NCBI GenBank assembly: GCA_029204225.1
Contig: MU832243.1
Span: 16,997 to 80,996, forward strand
Source of the DNA: Diphasiastrum complanatum
Lineage: Eukaryota > Streptophyta > Lycopodiopsida > Lycopodiales > Lycopodiaceae
Direction of reading: 5' to 3'
Length of the DNA stretch: 64,000 bases
The notes below the pieces were generated by a model. That model was not told the origin of the DNA. It saw only the letters and a list, made by a program, of their open reading frames with translations, and ran no database searches. The position numbers were made by a program, and so were the translations under genes. Each line of letters begins with the position of its first letter. Within the stretch, counting starts at the first letter, position 1. Of this stretch, positions 55,712-64,000 are shown one piece after another.

Positions 55712-56083
55712 TTTTTTTTCTCAGTTTTTTGGCTGTTTCAGTTTTTTGGAATTTTCTAGACGCTTCCCTTCAGAAAACTTGTCACCAAAACTATCCGACA
55801 GAGCGAATCGATCAAGCGGAAACCAAACAAATCTCACAAATCTGACAAAGACCTGCTGCTTCGCCGCTCAGATCCACCCACACACACCTACAGCAGATCC
55901 AGCCAGCCAGACTCCCAAACGGATCTTCCTGAGGCAAACGAGGAGGCGGCTACAGAATTATAATGCTCTAGATTTTCAAAAGCCTTGGCAGCATCATCAT
56001 TTCTGATGCTGCTGCTGCAGAAAAGGTGGGGTGTGTGTGTGAGGGAATAGGTTTTGGTGGCAGGAGTGAGGGGTGCGCTTACG

Positions 56084-56260
56084 ATCGTTGAAGATTCATG
56101 GCGAAGAATTGATCCTCGCACCTCCCCTGGCAAAGGGGAAGGAGGAGGAGAGCAGAAGCGAGCGCAAAGCAAAGGGCTTAAGATCCAAGGAAGTCGCAGC
56201 TACTCAGCTCTTCATCTGCCGCCTGCTACTATGCTCTATAATAGCACCACCAGCAGCAGC
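56084..56260 (-). promoter_or_regulatory. Candidate PABP 5' UTR exon and core promoter
   Basis: On the minus strand a strong donor GTAAGC (56082-56077) follows CTTCAACGATC, suggesting a non-coding first exon ending at 56083. A TATA-like CTATTATAGAG lies at about 56240-56230. If correct, a leader intron of about 0.7 kb would contain the 74-bp tandem repeat. The proposed exon also holds an upstream ATG (GCCATGAATC). No transcript evidence is available. Confidence 0.4.
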
Positions 56261-56889
56261 AACATAACAAAACCACAAAAAAGAAAGCAAAATAGAGAGA
56301 GAGGGAGGTGGGGACACATGTGCATTGGAATTTGGGGATCCCCTCTCCCATTGGGCCCCCCATTTTGGGAAGTACAGGTGTGATTTATCACATGTTGAGA
56401 TGTGGTAATGTTGTGACGAGGATGTCCGATGTCTCACTTGGTCATGCATCTTTACTATCGATGGTAACTTGTAAATGCATCTTGTTTTTCGAGAGGAGCT
56501 CAAACTTAGGACCAAAGAAACTCTGGATATCAAGCTAACCAAGTGAGCGAACCCTCGAGATGTTAACTTGTAAATGATAGCGTTAACTAATTAAGTGACT
56601 TCCTTTATATTGTGCACGGTATATTGGACATTCTGAAACCAAATGATCTTGTTTACTGGTTTACTTGACTTCCTCTATGTCGTTCCTGAATCCAAGCTAG
56701 TTTTAGGATTGTCAACATTTGTTGGACTTATGAGTTGGTTTATGTGGGGGGGGTGATTCAATGTGTGAGTGAGTGTGTGTGTGAGAGAGAGAGGGTGTGT
56801 ACATGGAGTATAAAACACCTTTGAAGCTAGTTGGTAGGAGTTTGCAAATGTGCATGTGAGTTTGAGGATCATGTGAGAAACTGAGAAGA

Positions 56890-56955
<66 letters not shown>

Positions 56956-57760
56956 TGTTTTGTAGGGTGTGAAGGTTAGAAGGGCCCTCTTATCTCTCAA
57001 GGGAACGAAGTACATCATGCCTTGTTGAAAATTGTTAGAGAAGATGACTTGCAAATTATTAGAAAGGATGCATTGGAGAAAAATATTCAATGTGAATTAA
57101 TCATTTATACTCCATACTTGTTTTGAGATGTGTTTGAGTTTTGATGCATTGATTGAGTTTTGCTCGTTTTCATTAATGTCAATTGTTGAAAGCTTAGCAG
57201 AAGATAAGAGATTGTTTTGAGCAAATCAACAATTTTGTTTGTGTGTTCGAGGCTATAAATATTGTGTTTAAGAACATAAGAGATCTCATTTTGCTAGCTT
57301 TTCTAAGGAAATAAGAGTTTTTGCTTGATGTATATTTTGTTTCTTGCTTGTTTGTTGTGATATAGGTTTCTTATTTTTAGGGTTAGGGCATATGTAAAAG
57401 TAAAGGGGGGGTGGGGGGGTTGCAAATGGTTGGTCACATGACAAATGGTAAATTGATCTCGCGTGATGTATGTTATTGTTGATCACATGACTTGTGGTGC
57501 TTATTTTATATTTGTAGCCTCAAGCATATAAAAGAAAAGGCCTTAAAGCAACTATGGCTACATTATCGTGGTGGCACCACCTACATCCAAGGGTGGGTCT
57601 AATGCTAAACTTGACTTATAGAAAAGAGCCACAAACTTCATTTGTCCTTGGTGCATAGACACTTCTCGAGAGGTGGGATCATCGCTAGGTTGGTGGTCCC
57701 ATGGATAGTCACAAGCATGTGCAAAATGTTGCCGAAGAGCAAAACTAGGGAGAGAAAGTG

Positions 57761-57767
<7 letters not shown>
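56261..57767. other. Intergenic with (GA)n and (GT)n tracts
   Basis: GA run 56893-56921 passes directly into GT run 56921-56952; a G-rich run lies near 57405-57420. No gene or element recognised. Confidence 0.5.
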
Positions 57768-57797
<30 letters not shown>

Positions 57798-58104
57798 TGT
57801 AGGAAATGATAGACAAAACGCATTTTGTTTATTCTCATTGGTCCACATTGTATTTGAAGGGCAGTTGCAGTGGATTGAAAATATGACATGTGCTTATAGA
57901 AATTCATGGAAAGAGAGCATGTCTTTAGAATTTTTAGAAAGAGAAACTTTGAGAGAGAGAGAGAGAGAGAGAGAAAAGGCATAAAATCCCAAGAGAGAAA
58001 GACAGGAGCGCAGTTGGTGAGAGGGAGAGCCCGGATTTCTCAATCTTTTAGGGTAATTTTTAAGGTCTTTTAAGGTTTGAGATGAGGAATATCCATAATG
58101 TGAG

Positions 58105-58178
<74 letters not shown>
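57768..58178. repeat. Cluster of microsatellites: (GA)n, (GA)n, (GT)n-(GA)n
   Basis: GA 57768-57795, GA 57951-57974, GT 58105-58157 running into GA 58157-58178. Open frames across them are repeat artefacts. Confidence 0.9.
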
Positions 58179-58179
<1 letters not shown>

Positions 58180-59509
58180 ACAAGACCGCACTTAGTTCCT
58201 CTTGACAAAGCAAGACTGAAGCTTTTTAAAGCCTTTATTCATAATCCAACAAGGTAAAATATAGCTGAAAAGTAAAATACAGTACTAGAAAGCACCATAA
58301 AGCATAACCACTTTCAAGACGTCCAGTTGATACCTGCCACCATCCCACAAAACAAAGCCGCTCAAGTTAGTTCGGTGAGGAAGACAGGTGTCATAGCTGA
58401 ACGACAGTTGTTATTCATGTCCAAAAGAAGTTATACTACTTAACAGCTTTGAATAGCGATTTAAAACATAGTCCAGTCTTCCCATACAGACAATTTTTTA
58501 GGATAGGCCAAGCCGTCATATCACCGTATCAGGGTGGGTGCCATACTGATCAGCTTACGGTCAGTTGGTCCGTATCAGTTCATTTTAATTAAAGAAGAGC
58601 ATGAAAAGTTTAAACCGTTCGGAGTTTTGCTTAGCCAAAAGGCCTGGTGTGAACACGTGTGCTGGTATCAGAGCAAATCCATGCTATATTGACCCAAGTG
58701 ACCCTTACAGCATAAGTTATGTCACGCACTATTGTCCATACTCTTGAGCATATCCATGCTTTCCAATTGTATCTCACCAAAAGTCTAAAGTAACACTAAC
58801 AGAGGTAAGGTGAAGTGTTGTCATGAATGTTATATCAGAATGATATTACATCCACGGTATCAGTACACTATATAGGAAAGATGTGATTAATACAGAGTAA
58901 GAGACTGCCAATGTTTGTATTGGGTAGTAGGGCAGATCTGTGCCATTCTACTCCCTTAGTATAAACTATGATTCTTACGCATATCCATGTTGTCTTGGAT
59001 CATAATACTGGAGTCCTTACTGTTACTTTTGGTGACAAATTCTTATTTCAAGGTATTTTAGTTTGATTTGAGTGTGGTCTTTCCGAGTAATGGTATATCA
59101 TAGCCTTTATGGAACCGAAACTACCATACTTACCAAAGTTGTGAAGACGAAGCATACCTGAATGGTTGTAGACGAAGCTTCTTGAGAGGCAGCCATAATA
59201 GTTCTTACTCTTTTAGATCATAAGCAAGCCAAGAAACCGTGGAGTGAGCATATTGCTACGAAGAGTTATGTAGAAAGCACTTACAAGACATCTTTTGACC
59301 ATGTTAGTTAACTTGCATTGCAGAGATCCAGTTGGTTGCATACCTTGCAATATTGAGTAGTCGGTTCAAGAAAGAACCAAGTAATATTCTGACGAAGCCA
59401 GAGTAGTATAATGAAGCTACAACATGAGATATCATTAGCTTCATACTATGAGAACAAAAGATCTATGAATACTTGTAAAGAGAGCACATATGTTAGAGCT
59501 AAGCTTAAA
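58179..59509. other. Intergenic; isolated primer-site-like sequence
   Basis: No coding. CACGTGTGCTGGTATCAGAGCAAATC-type sequence near 58653 contains TGGTATCAGAGC (58664-58675). It may mark the edge of a decayed copia element, but LTR and gag are not recognisable. Confidence 0.35.
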
Positions 59510-60045
59510 TGTGTCCATCCTTCTATCGCTGGTTGGAGGAGGCTTTTAAAGTGAAGAAGTCTATGAACAGATAGCATAAGTTTATGGCCCATCGCTGGAC
59601 AGTTAGCCATAAATGAATTTACAGTATTAATATTTGAAAAGGAGGTGCCTCTCATGTCCGTCGCTAGAACAACAGGGTCTTTATGTGTAAATTGGTGAGT
59701 AAGTGTGAGTCCATCATGCCTATGCTATCCATCACTGGATAGAACATAACAATATTGATAAACACTCATATTTTGGATAGTATGTAGCGATCTGTCCATC
59801 GCTGGACAGCGCCCATTCTATTCCCAAAAAGTGCATGTAGTATGTGCAGGAGTGAGGCAACCCTCCATCGCTGCCCTCTAAGCCATAAAGAGCAAGTTAT
59901 AGCATGGAAAAATCGTAATTATATCATTGTTATCACCTGCGTTTTTAGAAGAATATCACATAACCAAAATTGTCCATCGCTGCCTACCGAGGCAGGATGG
60001 ATGGTTTCAAGAATCAAAAAGTGTCATTGTTGTCCATCGCTGCTC
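59510..60045. repeat. Spaced array of TCCATCGCTG motifs, some forming hairpins
   Basis: Eight copies of a core like TGTCCATCGCTGGACA lie at about 59515, 59588, 59655, 59725, 59792, 59862, 59971 and 60031. The spacing is 67-73 bp for the first six. 59792-59809 is CTGTCCATCGCTGGACAG and 59725-59742 is CTATCCATCACTGGATAG; both are perfect 7-bp stems with a 4-base loop. Between the cores the sequence is poorly conserved. Confidence 0.65.
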
Positions 60046-62110
<2,065 letters not shown>

Positions 62111-62984
62111 AAGTAGTGTGGCAAAACTGGAAACCCTACTATATCAAGCTCAATGAAATGAGTCCAATGTGAAGGATTTCAGATCATTCAAGATCCAAAT
62201 CTATGTCTCTAATCTCTGGTTACAAAAAGAGCAAACCAACAATCCTGCCAATGTAGAAAAATCAGCATCTACATACAAAATGAGATGCAAACTCTAAGAG
62301 ATACTGATCAAACATGAATCAAAACATATAATATAGTTGTTTTTCGTACAATTCCAGTACCCTATTATATTTCACACGTGTGGAACCAAAAATAACAATA
62401 AATGATCATTCTACAATAGAATTGTGAGATAACATCATGAGAGTGCACCAATAAGTAGTAGAACCCAAAGAGAACCATGTATAATAATGAAATGAGAGAG
62501 AGGAGAGAAGGTTCCTTTCTCCACGAGTTACAACAATATATAGCAGGTCCAAACCCTACTTTGCCACTTGGCTTTCTTTCCAATATGAAAAACCCTACTA
62601 TTTTGGGACTAGATTCAATGTATCCAAAGTTCAAATTTGAATCTCTCTCAAACTCGACTACCAACTTTCCCACACTTTCAAACAGTGTTTATTGAATGTA
62701 TTTAAACTAATATAACTTCAAAAAGTTTATCACTAAGTCTAAAATGAGTTTTGGCCTCAATTGACAATTTACCAAAATATGTTGAAATCTCTCACACTCT
62801 CTCTTCAACTAGTTTTGGCATAGTTTTAACCATACTACTTTGATCCAACTTTAGAATGATCTGCATCCTAAGTATAGATCTCCTTTCCAAGGTTCTAAAG
62901 TATATTTCATAATTGATATAGAGAATAGTGTCTAAATTGGATGCTTCACTATTTCTTACATCAATTTTACACGTCAAGATATAA
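62111..62984. other. LTR-like sequence at the right end
   Basis: CACACGTGTG at 62373-62382 and a TATA-like sequence near 62538 (TATATATTG region; minus strand GCTATATATTG) resemble LTRs elsewhere in the window. No paired LTR, primer site or target duplication was found. No coding. Confidence 0.3.
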
Positions 62985-64000
62985 CTAGGACATGAATGTG
63001 AATGAAATGATTCTTCCATGTTTCAAACTTTGAACTCTCTGAAAAATTACAGTAACCAAACCATAAATGTGAGTGATGACCATTTGCTTGTCTCCTCCAA
63101 CTTTGTCCTTTCTTGATATGTCTCTACCATAAAACTCCATGAATGAGCCTCCATTTTCATCTTGCCACAAGAAACCATCAAACCGTGGAAATCCATGAGT
63201 AAGTGAGTACATCAATGATGCTAATTTAGCACCACATGACTCCATATAACTAAGTGGTAGCACTAGTCCTTCTTCAAGATCTATTTGACACAAGAAAAAT
63301 GACCATGAATTCTCCAAAAATTGACAATCTCCAAGTATTGTTACCAAGTAGCTCAACACTTGAGAACTTAGGAATGGATGAGTGATATAATTAACCTCCA
63401 TTAGCTTCATTTCCATCAACAAAACCAGCCAAGGGATGCTAGTATAAACTCCAAACAATAAGATATTCCAAGACAATGTAGCTAGTTTTACCATATCTTG
63501 ATAGTTTGCACACATCCACATGAAATAGCTCAAAGATGAGATAGAACAAGTAAAGTAAACTTGAACAACACTTCCTTGATGCTCCTTTTACCTTACTTAA
63601 GTTTAAAGACTCCTGCAAAAACAGATCCAAAACATCTTTGCCAATTAACCCTCCTCCGATGCTCTTGACTAGCTCTAAATTGCCACCTTTCCTTTTGTGT
63701 TGTTGAAGCCCTTTGAGACCAACCTCTTGATCTTCCTCTTGACGTTTTCAGATCCATTACTTGCTACTCCAGCATGAAAACCATGAGAACCGATATCCAC
63801 TTGCATAGCATCATCTACACAAGAAGATTCTCCAAAACATGTGAGTAAAGCAAAGTGAGTCACTTCCACTTGTTTACCTTTCTCTTGATCATCAAAGATA
63901 TGAATATCTTCAGACCTGAACCTCTTGAAATACTCCCTCTCAGACATATTATCTAGATCCAACAAGATCTTCATCAATGCTTGATCTCGAATTTTCACAA
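62985..64000 (-). other. Unrecognised minus-strand open frames at the window edge
   Basis: Frames 63533-62985 (183 codons, hydrophobic N-terminal half) and 63998-63675 (108 codons, charged, with NMSEREYFKRFRSEDIHIF and a basic C-terminus KRKIKRLVSKGFNN) are open. They lie beside an LTR-like segment. The second looks more protein-like and runs off the window. I cannot assign a family; they may be part of an LTR element. Confidence 0.25.

Noticed and set aside
59510-60045. Motif array considered as CRISPR
   Set aside because: Repeats are short and variable, spacers are irregular, there are no cas genes, and the host is eukaryotic.

Overview
This is nuclear DNA of a land plant. The evidence is a spliced poly(A)-binding protein (PABP) gene of plant type with GT-AG introns, many plant Ty1/copia and Ty3/gypsy LTR retrotransposons with plant-type primer binding sites (initiator Met-tRNA and an Asp-tRNA-type site), and long GA/CT microsatellites. 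The very large, transposon-filled introns suggest a big genome. A fern, gymnosperm or other non-grass lineage is possible, but the species cannot be fixed from the sequence alone.

Left part, 1-31.2 kb: a pile of nested LTR elements. 1-9.3 kb holds broken copia pieces, a minus-strand gypsy pol remnant (4183-6199) and a copia LTR fused directly to gag. 9295-15450 is a structurally complete copia element: LTRs of 683 and 682 bp, target duplication CCAAA, Met-tRNA primer site, PPT. Its coding frame is broken by stops and frameshifts. It sits in an older minus-strand copia-like element (8926-9294 plus 15451-17218). 19.4-21.1 kb (minus) is a non-autonomous element encoding a coiled-coil protein. 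21.5-31.2 kb is another degenerate copia element, split inside its reverse transcriptase by a 4968-bp non-autonomous gypsy-type element (24450-29417, target duplication ATGAT). That gypsy-type element carries a diverged relative of the same coiled-coil protein and no pol.

31.2-35.0 kb is mostly unassigned sequence with degenerate repeats. 35024-55364 (minus) is the PABP gene. Nine coding exons give an unbroken 651-codon frame with four RRMs, a P/Q/G-rich linker and a C-terminal MLLE domain. Introns 5 (8.4 kb) and 6 (7.5 kb) hold non-LTR retrotransposon copies, candidate DNA transposons, duplications and a chimeric pair of captured gene fragments (monosaccharide transporter plus adenylate kinase). 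Intron 1 contains three copies of a ~226-bp tandem repeat. Just upstream of the ATG, probably in a leader intron, lies a 74-bp tandem repeat of about 4.4 copies.

55.4-64.0 kb: PABP upstream region, then intergenic DNA with GA, GT and CT microsatellites, an array of spaced 'tccatcgctg' motifs (two of them perfect hairpins with matched changes), another non-LTR copy ending in a 143-bp CT tract, and LTR-like and unrecognised minus-strand sequence at the right edge. PABP is the only gene in the window that looks intact and functional. Nearly everything else is mobile or mobile-derived.
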